A stretch of DNA of 64,000 bases from Porpolomopsis calyptriformis (taxonomy: Eukaryota; Basidiomycota; Agaricomycetes; Agaricales; Hygrophoraceae), in assembly GCA_951640195.1 (NCBI GenBank), contig OX621165.1:1612001-1676000 (forward strand), read 5' to 3'. The position numbers and the translations under genes were made by a program. The stretch's first letter is position 1, and each line of letters opens with the position of its first letter. The notes below the pieces were generated by a model, which searched no databases, was not told the origin of the DNA, and was given only the letters and a program-made list of their open reading frames with translations. This document shows positions 52,233 to 63,208 of this stretch, piece after piece.

Positions 52233-55200
52233 ATGTCCCCCTCTAACCTCCCCCTCCTCGTTCTGCCCTACCCCACCATCCTCTTTCCTTCAGCACGTAT
52301 CACCCTCACCGTAAACAAGAAAATCGGCGAATCTCTCCTTACCCTGCTCAACACTTCTGACAACCTTCCCATAATTGCTGCTGTACCCATTACTTCTTCT
52401 CCGGATGCTCCCTTCCCCACTCTAGCCGACTGGGGCACTGCCGCTCGTGTCCTCCGTCTCTCGAGGCCTCCATTCCGTCATTCCCGGGAGCCCTATTTTA
52501 TTTCCCTCCAGGGCTTAACCCGCGTACATCTTCAGTCCCCCATCCCCTCTCCTACCTCTCTGCAAAGCGAGTTAGTTGACCACGCGGTCGAGTACACTTC
52601 AGCACCCGAGGCTGTTCCAGACCCTGAGACCGTGGCCAAGTTCAAGGAAGCATCTATACGCTTTCTCGACCGCCTCGCGCGAGACTCTACCAATGCAGTC
52701 AAGCGAGAGGGCTACCTGAAAATTGCAAGCATGATGGACGAGGTGTCTGACCAAAGGGCAGCATGGTTAGCCGACGTATTGCTCGCAAATGCTCCCGGCG
52801 AATACTCTGACAAGCTAGGTCCGTATCACTTTGTACTCCATCTACCTACTCACCCTCTCTCATAGAATTCCTTTCCACACCGTCTGTTGCCAAACGTCTC
52901 AACCTCGCAACCGTCCTCTTCACAAAATACACCTCCATATCCGAGGTAACCAAGAAGATAGCGTCTGCTGTCGATGAATCCCTCTCCCGGCAGCAGAAGG
53001 AATTTTTCCTCCGCCAGCAACTTGCAGCCATCCAACGCGAGTTGCATTCCCTTTCTAGCCCTGGCTCTTCATCTCCCAGTAGCAACAGCGACAGCGCGAG
53101 CAGCGAACTTGACGACGACGATGCACACGATGCCTCCGACCTCGCCGATCTCAAGGCAAAAATTGAGGCCATGTTGCCTGGGTCTGAAGAACGGAAAATG
53201 GGCGTGAGGGAATGGAGGAGATTGAAACGCATTCCTGCTGGGAGCGTTGAGAGTGGCGTTGTCAGGAGCTATGTGCGCCATTAATTTCCTCTATATAAAT
53301 TTCCCTACCCTTGACAACGCATGAATCCAGATTGAATGGCTCACATCACTGCCCTGGCCCACCGCTTCCATGCTCCCTCCAGGTACTCGCGACCGAGCCT
53401 TTTTGGCCAATGCTCGTGCCCAGCTTGACGCAGATCATTTTGGACTTGAGAAGATCAAGAAGAGGCTCATAGAGTATCTTGCTGTTCTCCGTCTAAAGGA
53501 AATAAATGCCTTACGGGGGGAGACTCTCACGTCGGCCAAGGTGGAAGTACCGACGGATGGAGCCGGAGGTAGTCTCAACAAGATGATCGTTCCCGCTCAG
53601 ACAAACCAGGCGACTGTCAAGGGCCCCATTCTTTTGTGAGATTTTCTGTTTTGTTTCTAGTCGTTCGCTATTCTGATTTCCCGTACTAGGTTCGTTGGTC
53701 CACCAGGAACTGGCAAAACCTCCCTAGGCCAGTCGATTGCCAAAGCACTCAACCGACCTTTCCAGCGCATTTCTCTTGGCGGTGTGCGCGACGAAGCTGA
53801 GATCAGAGGTCACCGACGGACGTATGTCGCCAGCAGTCCAGGGCTCATAGTGCAGGCACTTCGCAAAGCAGGAAGGCTAGACCCCGTTCTTCTGCTCGAC
53901 GAAATAGATAAAGTGGGCCACAGTAATTTCCACGGGGACCCTGCGGCGGCCTTGTTGGAAGTCTTGGATCCCGAACAGAATCACAGTTTCAATGTGAGAA
54001 TGTTCTCGCTCTCCTTTTTCAGGTGATAGACTGCTCATGACGTGGACAGGATCATTACATCAATGTACCTATCGACCTGAGTCAGGTGCTATTTATCTGT
54101 ACATCGAACACACTGGACACCATCAGCGCGCCTTTGCTTGACCGTTGTGAAGTCATTCAGTTATCAGGTACGTTTTCTTATTATGGTTTCCCTGGCTAAC
54201 TAACCACGCCAAATCAGGATATACTTATGACGAAAAGATGCACATCGCACGCCGGTTCCTCCTGCCGAAACAGTTATTGGCCAATGGTCTCGAGGCGCAA
54301 CACTTGACCCTCACAGAGCCTACACTTCTGAATGTTGCCACTCAATACACACGTGAAGCGGGCGTGCGGGGACTGGAACGTGCTATTGGTGCGGTCGTAC
54401 GGTACAAAGCCGTCGAGTGGGCAGAATATCTCGACGCTATCGCGGATGCAGAAGGGAAGGAAGGGGATGGGGAAAAGAGGGAGTATAAAAGGATAGTGGA
54501 GGAGCATGAGTTGGAGAAGATATTGGGGATTGCAAGGTGGGATGGGGAGGAGCGGGATCAGGAAGCGAGAAAAGGGGTTGTTTATGGTTTGGTGGTGATG
54601 GGCCAGGGAGAGGGCGGAATCTTAGCGGTGGAGACCATTGCCGTGCCTGGAACTGGGCAGCTGAAGTTAACTGGTAGTTTGGGTGAGGTGCGTGGATATT
54701 TCCTTTTCTGCTGGAAATACAACCTCGTCCTAAATGGGCTGCGATCAGGTTATCAAGGAAAGTGGGGAACTCGCGTTAAGCTGGGTCAAGACTCATGCGT
54801 ACGATTTGTGCATCACAAATACTCGCGCGCAGGATCCGCTGAAAGTGCCGAATCCTGTTGATGTGCATTTGCATTTACCTGCAGGGGCACAGAAGAAGGA
54901 CGGACCGAGTGCAGGCATCGCTATGGTATGTGGTTGTCCGATCCCCAAGGTGATGGCTTCGAAATTTGAATTGCAGACATGTGCCTTTGTTTCATTGCTC
55001 ACTGGTGCGTGTGTGCCGACTGATATCGCAATGACGGGCGAGGTTTGTTTTTCCTCTTGATTTGAAGAAGTTTTTAATGCGATGTGTCTGTAGATCACGT
55101 TGCGGGGACGGGTGACGCCAGTGGGTGGTATCAAAGAAAAGGTCTGTCACATTGTCGTTTTACTGCATAAAAAAGACTTCTCAGCTTCGCACAGGTCCTG

Positions 55201-55401
55201 GGCGCACACCGAGCGCAGATCACCAAAGTCATCCTTCCATGGGCCAATCGGAAGGACGTCGATCACGAGGTAGCACCCGAGATCCGGAACGAGATGGTGT
55301 TTGTTTTCGTGCGCACGGTGAAAGAAGCCCTTGAGGCTGCGTTTGGAAAGGGTACGTTAAGATGGAGGAAGGATCCGATTGTTTTGGAAAGTCGGCTGTG
55401 A
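52233..55401 (+). CDS. Peroxisomal Lon protease homologue (LONP2 type, ends in SRL)
   Basis: I choose the ATG at 52233 ([20 protein letters not shown]); the frame is open slightly upstream from a GTG that is not a eukaryotic start. The N-terminal Lon substrate-binding domain runs to about 53280, with [13 protein letters not shown] and a Ser/Asp linker. The AAA+ domain has Walker A GPPGTGKT (53697-53720), [19 protein letters not shown], Walker B LLLDEIDK and sensor [18 protein letters not shown]. The proteolytic domain has [11 protein letters not shown] with the catalytic Ser codon at 54908-54910, and the Lys in [13 protein letters not shown]. The C-terminus is IVLESRL: SRL is a PTS1 variant, and no mitochondrial presequence is present, so it acts in the peroxisomal matrix. 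It degrades unfolded or oxidised peroxisomal proteins. The AAA+ and protease residues are all present. Confidence 0.93.
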
Positions 55402-55588
55402 ACGACTGTTGTGAAATTTGTGTGGATTTAGCATAAGTGTACTTGTGTAATGTGGCAATGGGAACATCGGATTGTACTTTTCAGTAAGTCTTTAAAAACG
55501 TGCATGTGCTGGTTGATTTTGTAGCTGAGAGATACAAGCGATTGGTACAATGCGAATGACAAACAGATTCACGCTCTCCTTCCCCACT

Positions 55589-57023
55589 TTAGTGTTGAGC
55601 CGGACTCAGGCTCCTGCTGCTAAGGCTGCGATCGTCGTAATCGCTCCCCTCTGCTCGCAACTCGGCGCGTCCCATTTTAGCAAGCTTTTCGTCAAACTCG
55701 CGCCTGCGATACCCCGAAACGATGCGTTCTAGTAATTCGGACGTGGAGACGCATGGCGTGCGGCGCGTCGGGAGGAATTTACCTATGGATGTAGGTGAGA
55801 GGGGGAGGGGGAGACAAGGACGGTACTTGCCTTGGCTTTTGACGTAGGAGTAGATATCTTTGTGGCCGAGGCCTGTGTATGGCTCCTCATCGTGAGCGAC
55901 ATAGTCGATCTTCCATTTTTGGAGGAAGTCGGCATCGACCACCCATGGGGCATCCGGTACAACCTCGTCGACCCAGCGGCAGTGTCTTGCGGTTTCGCAT
56001 CTGGGGGGGGGAAATGGAAGAATGTTGGTTTGGAAGAATGAGAGAGGGGTACCGTTCGAAATGGGTCATGACGCTGCGTGCTTTGTGTGCTTTCACTAGC
56101 TCGTCGGAGCAGATACCGACGAGGAGGTAAACGGAGGGAAACGAAAGCTTGGCTTGACGTAGTTGGAGGGCGTGGCTATCGTGCCCGCGTTAGACCTGTA
56201 GTACCGTATCTGATGAATAGCCTCACCCGAAGTGAAACAAATCATAGACCCCTACGATAAGTACGAGGATCAGTTTATTACTATTGTGGGCATTGAAGAC
56301 GAACCATCTGCGTAAATGCGGACGGGTCTGTCGAGAGGGGGTGGATTTATCTTGTAGCTCCGCCAAGGTTCACCGTCGATGGCCTCCTTCACGAAGGTTG
56401 ATATGTCCTCTGGGGTAAACTCGGCCGGATTGGGTATCTTGTTAACGGGGGTGAGTAGTTCGCTGATATGGGGTGGGACGGCCTGTGAGATGGATAGAGG
56501 GTGATTACTGGGCGAGAAGCTGGAGGAGAAGGGATGCGTACGGATAAAGGCTGGATGTTGAATGTCGATGTGGACGATGAGGTGTGATGGTGGTGCAAAG
56601 AAGTGTTCGGTGAGGATGGTTTTATAGAGAAAGGATCGGGACCGGCAGTCGTGCTAGATTCGATGTCGCCATCGTAGGTTGGAGAGTCCACGCCGTCATC
56701 CGATAGGAGACTGGATGCAAGATGGTGTTTGGGGCGAGGGGGTGGGGCGTGTTTTTGGAACGGACGAGCATTGTTTGCGTTTGGATGGCGGACGAAAGGG
56801 ATAGAAACGGCAGAGGCTGCGTCGTCGGTGAGGGGGTCGTTGTCCTCTTCGGAACTGTGTGAGCGAAGTGGGTGGATGAAGAGGGATCTACGAGTGGAAT
56901 GAAGTGAACGTACGCATCGTACGCCGGAGAATCGACGAGCTTTGGATATTTGCCAAACGATCTCTTTGAATGCAGCATCTTTTTGAAGTGCGGAGGACCT
57001 GCGCCATCGAGGTCGGAATCCAT
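55589..57023 (-). CDS. PCT1: Choline-phosphate cytidylyltransferase
   Basis: The ATG at 57023 opens MDSDLDGAGPPHFKKMLHSK. The N-terminal 200 residues are disordered and Ser/Pro/His-rich. The conserved lead-in LTPVNKIPNPAEFTPEDIS and EPWRSYKINPPP precedes the catalytic domain. IYADGVYDLFHFGHALQLRQ, formed across two introns, includes the HxGH nucleotide-binding motif. VYLLVGICSDELVKAHKARS, CRWVDEVVPDAPW, LQKWKIDYVAHDEEPY and TRRTPCVSTSELLERIV follow; the usual RTxGxSTS has Cys for Gly here. The C-terminus is short. The enzyme makes CDP-choline from CTP and phosphocholine, the rate-limiting step of the Kennedy pathway for phosphatidylcholine. It converges on Lon (187 bases) and diverges from the amidohydrolase gene with only 23 bases between start codons. 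Confidence 0.93.
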
Positions 57024-57046
57024 GAGCGTTGCTGCCTTTTTCAGAA

Positions 57047-59567
57047 ATGAACGATCTCCTCGTCCTTTTGTTTTTCAGGTTTTTGCATTTCATCTCGTTT
57101 CTTCCCAACGAGTATGCGGTTTGCTCAGCTTCGAGACATATATACACCGTAGACGAAGGGACTCGGGTGGAATGCATCCTCATCCGTGGATCGCGTATCC
57201 TCGACGTCGGTACTTACGGTGTGTGCCCACTTCCTCGCCGTGACCCACAATTCCTCATTCAGAACATCCAGCCGAAGTACAATCGCGTAGTGTAGCGCAT
57301 CTCGGTCCAGTCTTCACCATCTTCAGAGCTGTAACCGGGCTTGGAGAGCTCAAAGTATTTCACCTCAATGCCAGCTCCATCGTTCTTCCAGGCCTCGCAG
57401 GTGCGATCCCGATCGCGACACTTTCTGTAGCTAACAATCGCACAGACGCACACGCTCATGTTCTCGATTACGGATTTAAATCTCAACTCGCTTTAGACGG
57501 CGCAACGTCTGTCCAGGGTGCGTTTGCCCCCCTCACCCGTACCCCAAACTGCCTCACAACCAAAAAGATGTTGTCCATCTTCTCAAAAACTACATCGATA
57601 CCCATCCCGATGTGTACAACGATACCTCGCGCTGGATCGAAGGCATGGGCTGGGATCAGACGCGATGGGAAAGCGCAACATTTCCTACTGCCGTTCGCTC
57701 GCTCTTTTGTCCCCCCCTATCCTCCATTCAAGATGACCCTCCGTCTAGACCGATTTGGATACCGATCCCCTTCTTCGCGGGCGGCCTATTGCATTGGTTC
57801 GTATCGACGGCCACGCCTCTTGGGTGTCCCCTCGTGTACTCGAACTTATGACACCTATCCCTTCCGCCGTAGAGGGTGGCGCCATCGTGCGCGACCCGCA
57901 CGGCAATCCTACCGGTATGCGTGTTCACCCACCACCGCAATACACTAAACACCCAGCCTAGGCGTGTTCATCGACAATGCAATGTCCTTGATTCCGAGAC
58001 CTCCTTGGTCTGAGCGCCAGATGGAAGATTACTTCCATATAGCTATGGGAGATGCGCTCAAGCATGGTTTGACATCCATTCATGACGCAAGTGCGTCCCT
58101 GGAGATGATCGAGTTTTTCCAGAAGTAAGTATTATCTCAATCTCGTGGTCGTTCGATCTAGAACTAGACACAGGATGGCCGAAGAAGGGAAACTTCCGGT
58201 TTGTCGTAACCCCCTTTTTGTGCCAAATTAGTTCATCCTGGCTTTAGATTCGCCTCTACCTGATGGGGAATGTCCCCTCACACTCTCATAGTGACTGGAT
58301 CAACAAAATTCCCCGTCTCGTCGATCATGGCTTACATTCCCGGCTCAATGTCCGCAGCGTCAAGACCTTTGCCGATGGTATTATCTTATCCAAATGGCTC
58401 ACCTCAATCCCTACATTTTACATTCATTCAACCAGGCGCCCTGGGCTCATGGGGTGCGGCTCTCCTCGAGCCCTACTCGGACAACCCAGAGACTGGTGGG
58501 ATCATGCTTGACACCCCGGAGAATCTCGCAATGCTCGTAAGGGGACTCTACCAGGACGGGTGGCAAGTTGTCAGTAGGGTTGTACTTCCCGATATCGTTA
58601 CTGACCGTACATTGGTGACAAAAGAATATCCACTGCATCGGCGACCGCGCGAATAACGTCATTCTCGATATATTTGAGGGCATGATCAACTCGGAACTCG
58701 GAACGAATATGACACAGTGGAGACCACGCATCGAACATGCGCAAATCATGACGGTGGAGGATTTAGCTCGCGCTGGAAGACTTGGTGGTAGGCTCCCATA
58801 TATATATATTTTCTCTCTGTTTGCGTAACGTGCGATCCCTTGGCAGTCATCACCAGCGTTCAACCCACTCATGCGTGAGCTATCATATATCCGCTCTTTC
58901 CAAGTGGAGGGGACTCAATAGCAATTATACAGAACGAGCGACATGTGGTATGCTGAAAGTCGATTGGTGTGTCTAGTGTTCGAGCAAGAACACGATTAGC
59001 CAGCAGGATTGAAGGAAAGCTTGTTTAACAGGGCCCTGACCGAATCAAAGGGGCCTATGCCTACCAAACGCAACTACAGTATGTTCGGACAGTCCCTATT
59101 CGTGCAACATGGCTGACCCATCAACACACCCGTGGTTCTCAGGTCGTCACCCAACCACATCCTCCCACTTGGCTCCGATTTCCCTATCGAAGGGATAAAT
59201 CCTCTACTCGGTTTCTACGCCGCGGTCACCCGTCTCTCTGTCGCTGGGACGTCTCCGCATGGTACGGGCGGATGGTACGCACGTTTCACCACTCTTTAAC
59301 TGTTATTACAACCTTTTCCATGCCGATAGGTTCCCAAACGAACGCCTAACACGGGAACAAGCTCTGAAAGGGATGACGCTCGATGCAGCATATGCGTCAT
59401 TTGCCGAGGCTGACCTTGGGTCGCTTGTGCCCGGCAAGAAGGCTGATTTCGTGGTACTCGATCAGGACATTATGAGTGTACCCGTGGACAAGATTCTTCA
59501 GACCAGGGTTCAGGCCACGGTTATCGACGGAAGGGTTGCCTACGGGCGGTTACCGGGGTCTCTTTGA
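57047..59567 (+). CDS. Amidohydrolase-3 family (YtcJ-like) metal-dependent hydrolase
   Basis: The first ATG of the frame is at 57047 (MNDLLVLLFFRFLHFISFLP). The start is a hydrophobic signal-anchor segment, followed by EYAVCSASRHIYTVDEG and the beta-sandwich entry ILIRGSRILDVG. The barrel follows: DAHAHVLDYG (HxH metal ligands), SRWIEGMGWDQTRW, ALVRIDGHASWVS, FIDNAMSLIP, HGLTSIHDASASL, FADGALGSWGAALLEPY, NIHCIGDRANN and QWRPRIEHAQIM. The terminal strand has LPLGSDFPIEGINPLLGFYA, then FPNERLTREQALKGMTLDAA and LVPGKKADFVVLDQDIM, ending YGRLPGSL. The HxH, His and Asp ligands of the family are present. Members hydrolyse amide or related bonds of small substrates; the physiological substrate is unknown. 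About eleven introns. A membrane-anchored N-terminus suggests an ER or secretory location. Confidence 0.9.
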
Positions 59568-59697
59568 GGCGCCAACTACATTCGCTGTGCATCATTATGC
59601 AGTGTATAGATACGGCGCAGAAAGATGTTTCGGTGCCCGCAAATTTAGATAGAGTAGACCATCTACTGATACAGCTTCGTGAAAAGACAATGATTCT

Positions 59698-61478
59698 TCA
59701 CCCAGCCTTACTCCCGCTTCTAACCTTCGAGCCAAGTCCAAAAGAGAAGGCGCTGTTCGAACTGGCCTGGACGCCGGCTGTTCGACCCTTGCGTCCTGTT
59801 ACCAGCGGTTGTCTAAAATCTTTCTTTTCGTAGTCCCACGTGGCAAATAACATAGCGTCTGGCAGGGTGGTGTTGGGTGCTTCTTTGGGGGTGTTATTGC
59901 TCGAAATGCCATTTACTACCCCTTCCTTGGGACGATTGACGGCCGGTGTGGGTGCCACAGGTGGGGAAGTCGCGTTCCACGGAGCGGGTATACCGGGGCC
60001 ATAAACCAGCTTTTGTCCGTTACCCACGAGTACGGGTGGGTGAGCAAGACGAGTTGTTCGCGTGTGAACTGATGACTGAAGTTCACACATGAGACCACTC
60101 TACCATCATAAAGATGAAGCGACTCACAGATAGAACGAGCCAGGCCAGATCCGGTATCCGGGAGGATTGTTGGCTAATTAAAGGACTGAACCTCTCGACG
60201 TATGAAACAGGCTTCCCTTGGGTAGCTGGGAACTTGGCCTCTCTCTCTCTATCTTCGAGCTTGACTAATTTATTGTCTACCAGCGAGGGTGGTGTTTTTG
60301 GGATGGGAATTGGGAATGTTTGGCTCATGCTTGTCACTCGTGGCGAACACGGTGCAGTGCTAGAGAATAATGTGTCAGAGGGGTCCCACCGAGGGTTTCT
60401 ATGGGCGTGGGACAGGAGAGCCATAGCGACCTTGTGGCGGGCGGGATTGGGGGAATTGGAGTTCTCGACAGGAGGATGTGTCAAGATATGGTGGTATGCG
60501 GCAATAAGTGCTGGTTCAGTCTGCGGAGTTAAACGAGGCTGTTTCGTCAAGGTTGTGGGGTGTGGAGGCGGTAATGGCGAGGGAAGATGCCACTCTGAGG
60601 TTGAGGAAAGTGTGGATTGATCATATGGAACTCGTGTAAGGTAGTCTGACGGTGATGTCGAAGTCACGGGCTGTGGTATAGGTGATGGTGGCTTGTCAAT
60701 CCTGGCTGGAAGCCTTTGTGATGGTGGCATTTGAGGTGAGGGAGGATCAGGGGGCTGAATCGCTGCATCGAGTACGTGAGGAAAAGGTGGGAGAAAGTCT
60801 GGGATATGAGGTGGGGGGTGCCAATCCGACGTTCGTTGTCGTTTACGCGCTGGCGATGATGAATCGGATGCTGAAAATGAGAGCCAAGGTGGTCGTTCGA
60901 ATAGCTTAATCCTCTGTTCAAGCGACGATCGCTGATGCTCCATAAATTGGTCTTCGTCCATACCATCCGATACCACGTCTTCCCCGTCAATCTCCATGTC
61001 GTCTTCGTCACTCTGGGGGTAAACGACATCGGGCATGGGTGCATAAACAAGGGGAATGACATCGTCGCGATCCTGTTTCCGTCCCTCTGCGAGCTGGGCT
61101 GCATAGGGAAAAGCGGAATCAATGGGAGTGGCGAGGAGATCCTTAACCCAACTGACCTTTGAGTTCGTTCAAATCCTCTACTCTTCTGGCTGTGAGAACG
61201 GCATAGTGGCCCAACTCCATACCCTCTGTTAGACAGTATTCGTTGAGCTCATCTACACTGACACCGAGCTCCTCAAGGGCAGCAAAAGCGTCTAGTGGTG
61301 TGAGACCGGTTCTTCCGGCGTGTTGCGCGTATTTTGCACAAGTGGATGACAAGAGCGTAACATAGCGAGCAAGCAGGTCTGTCAAGACGAACACAGCCTG
61401 TGTTGAGGAGCGAGAGAATCCATGAGCGTGAAGGGTGCGATAGGTTGCTGACTCGAGAGCGACGCCGTGAAAAGACAT
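59698..61478 (-). CDS. TAF8: TFIID subunit 8 (TAF8)
   Basis: The ATG at 61478 opens MSFHGVALESATYRTLHAHG. The bromodomain-associated histone fold follows: FVLTDLLARYVTLLSSTCAK and TGLTPLDAFAALEELGVSVD. A linker includes acidic DEDDMEIDGEDVVSDGMDED and the TAF8-type motif PPHIPDFLPPFPHV. The remainder is a disordered Pro/Ser-rich tail ending KVRSGSKAG before the stop at 59698, with a conserved-looking patch KLVYGPGIPAPWNA. TAF8 pairs with TAF10 through the histone fold and with TAF2 through its C-terminal region, and helps RNA polymerase II TFIID assembly. The alternative of TAF3 is less likely, because no PHD finger is seen. It is divergent from the SRAP gene, with 25 bases between start codons. 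Confidence 0.85.
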
Positions 61479-61503
61479 TTGGGCGAACAAATAAACTCAA
61501 ATA

Positions 61504-62930
61504 ATGTGCGGTCGTTTTGCGTTGGCGCTGGCGGTGAGCATATGCCTCCCGGGCTTAGTTATGGCCGTCGTTAATGGTGTTTAGCACAGCGACATTCAGC
61601 AAGTACCAGGATATCCAGCTATCGATATCGGTGAATGGATAAATCAGGATCAATTCGTTCCGCGGTACAACATTGCTCCCCAATCTCGAGCACCTGTCCT
61701 CCGTCGTAGAGAAGGCGGGGGTGCTGCCGTAGATGGTGATCGCCCTGCTTTTTTCCTGCACACAATGCGATGGGGTGTAGTTCCACACTGGAGCAAACAT
61801 GAGGATAAATCCCTCAATACTATCAATGCTCGTTGCGAAAATCTCATCACCAACGGTGGTCTGTGGCGATCGATCAAAGGGAAGAAGCGCTGCGTTGTGC
61901 TTGCTCAAGGGTGTGTGTTTTATCCCCCCTCCTTCCCTTTGTTTACGTACATATCTATGTAGTTATTATGAATGGTTGAAGAAAGGCAAAGACCGCATCC
62001 CTTGGTTTACCAAGCACAAGGATGGACGGATCATGCTTCTGGCCGGTCTTTACGATTCCGTCGTTCTTGAGGGCGAAAAGGAACCCCTTTGGACATTTTC
62101 GATCGTGACCACGACAGCCAACAAGGAGTTTGAATGGTTGCACGAACGACAACCAGTGATTTTGTCATCGCAAGCGGCGATCGACACATGGCTCGATGTC
62201 TCGTCACAAACGTGGTCTGAAACGCTTACAAACTTGGTCGAGCCCTATCATGATTCCACGTCCCCTCTTGAATGGTATGTCTTATCAGAACAAAGACCCA
62301 ATGTGGGAAGGAGAACGCTCAACCTTTTCTCTCTTTAGCTATCAAGTCCCTAAAGAAGTCGGGAGAGTAGGGAACGAATCGAAGACGTTCATCGAGCCCA
62401 TTTCGCAACGGAAAGACGGCATTCAAGCCATGTTCTCGAGGCACACACAGGGTTCTCAGCCCACCACGCCCGTTAAGCGAAAACGGGACTCTCCCATACC
62501 AGAGTTCTCCGTCGAATCAGCCCTTGATCGGTCTCCACCGAAGAAACCCAAAGCAGGAGACACAACTATTTCTACTTCGACAGCGACAGAAGAGGTACAA
62601 GTGGTATGTCATTGCATTGTTGGCACCATAGAAGGCTCGCATTGACTGGCCTGTGTCGCCACAGGACGTGACTGATTCCAAAAACTTACAGACACCACGT
62701 AAAGCCAAGTCCAAGGTGAGACTCAACCCAATCGAGTACCGAACTTTTTCTCATGCCAAGTGGCTTATAGTTGCCATCAAGGACTACACCATCGAAGGTG
62801 ACGTATCCTTCACCGGATTGTTCCCTGTTTGTTTTATCCCTCTCCGCTGACTGTCTTCTGGCAGAAGTCACCCAAGAAAGCACAGCCATCTCAGGGGAAC
62901 AAGATCACCGAATTCTTCTCTAAAGTTTAA
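61504..62930 (+). CDS. HMCES/SRAP-domain abasic-site DNA-protein crosslink protein
   Basis: The ATG at 61504 opens MCGRFALALA; the catalytic Cys must be residue 2 and is. The other SRAP active-site residues are present: Asn in VPRYNIAPQSRAP, Glu in LAQGYYEWLKKGK and His in FEWLHERQPVIL. The core also has MRWGVVPHWSKH and NTINARCENL. The C-terminal part is disordered and basic (PVKRKRDSP, SPPKKPKAGD) with a nuclear-localisation look. It ends NKITEFFSKV, a PIP-box-like PCNA-binding sequence. Another IQAMFSRHT segment lies in the middle. HMCES/YedK covalently caps abasic sites in single-stranded DNA at forks, shielding them from error-prone repair. The PIP-like tail agrees with the animal HMCES, which also binds PCNA. 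About six introns. Confidence 0.93.
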
Positions 62931-63208
62931 CACATACTAACTAGCAAGTGGAATCTTACCTTTCTTGTATCATATCTTAGCCGCTGCTTTCATTTTTCTT
63001 TGTGTAATGCTAATTCAGTGTGGAAAGCGAGAGGATCTTTTCACGAGCAAGAAAATGTTACAGAATGATCAGCAGAAATGAGATTGTGTGATACGAGACA
63101 GGACAGAAAACAGAGGAAAGAGAGAGGAAAAGAAAAGTAAGAAAACAACGAGTCGGTCAATACGAGAACGGGAATAGACAGCTTATAAGCACAGCAAAGC
63201 GACCATCC

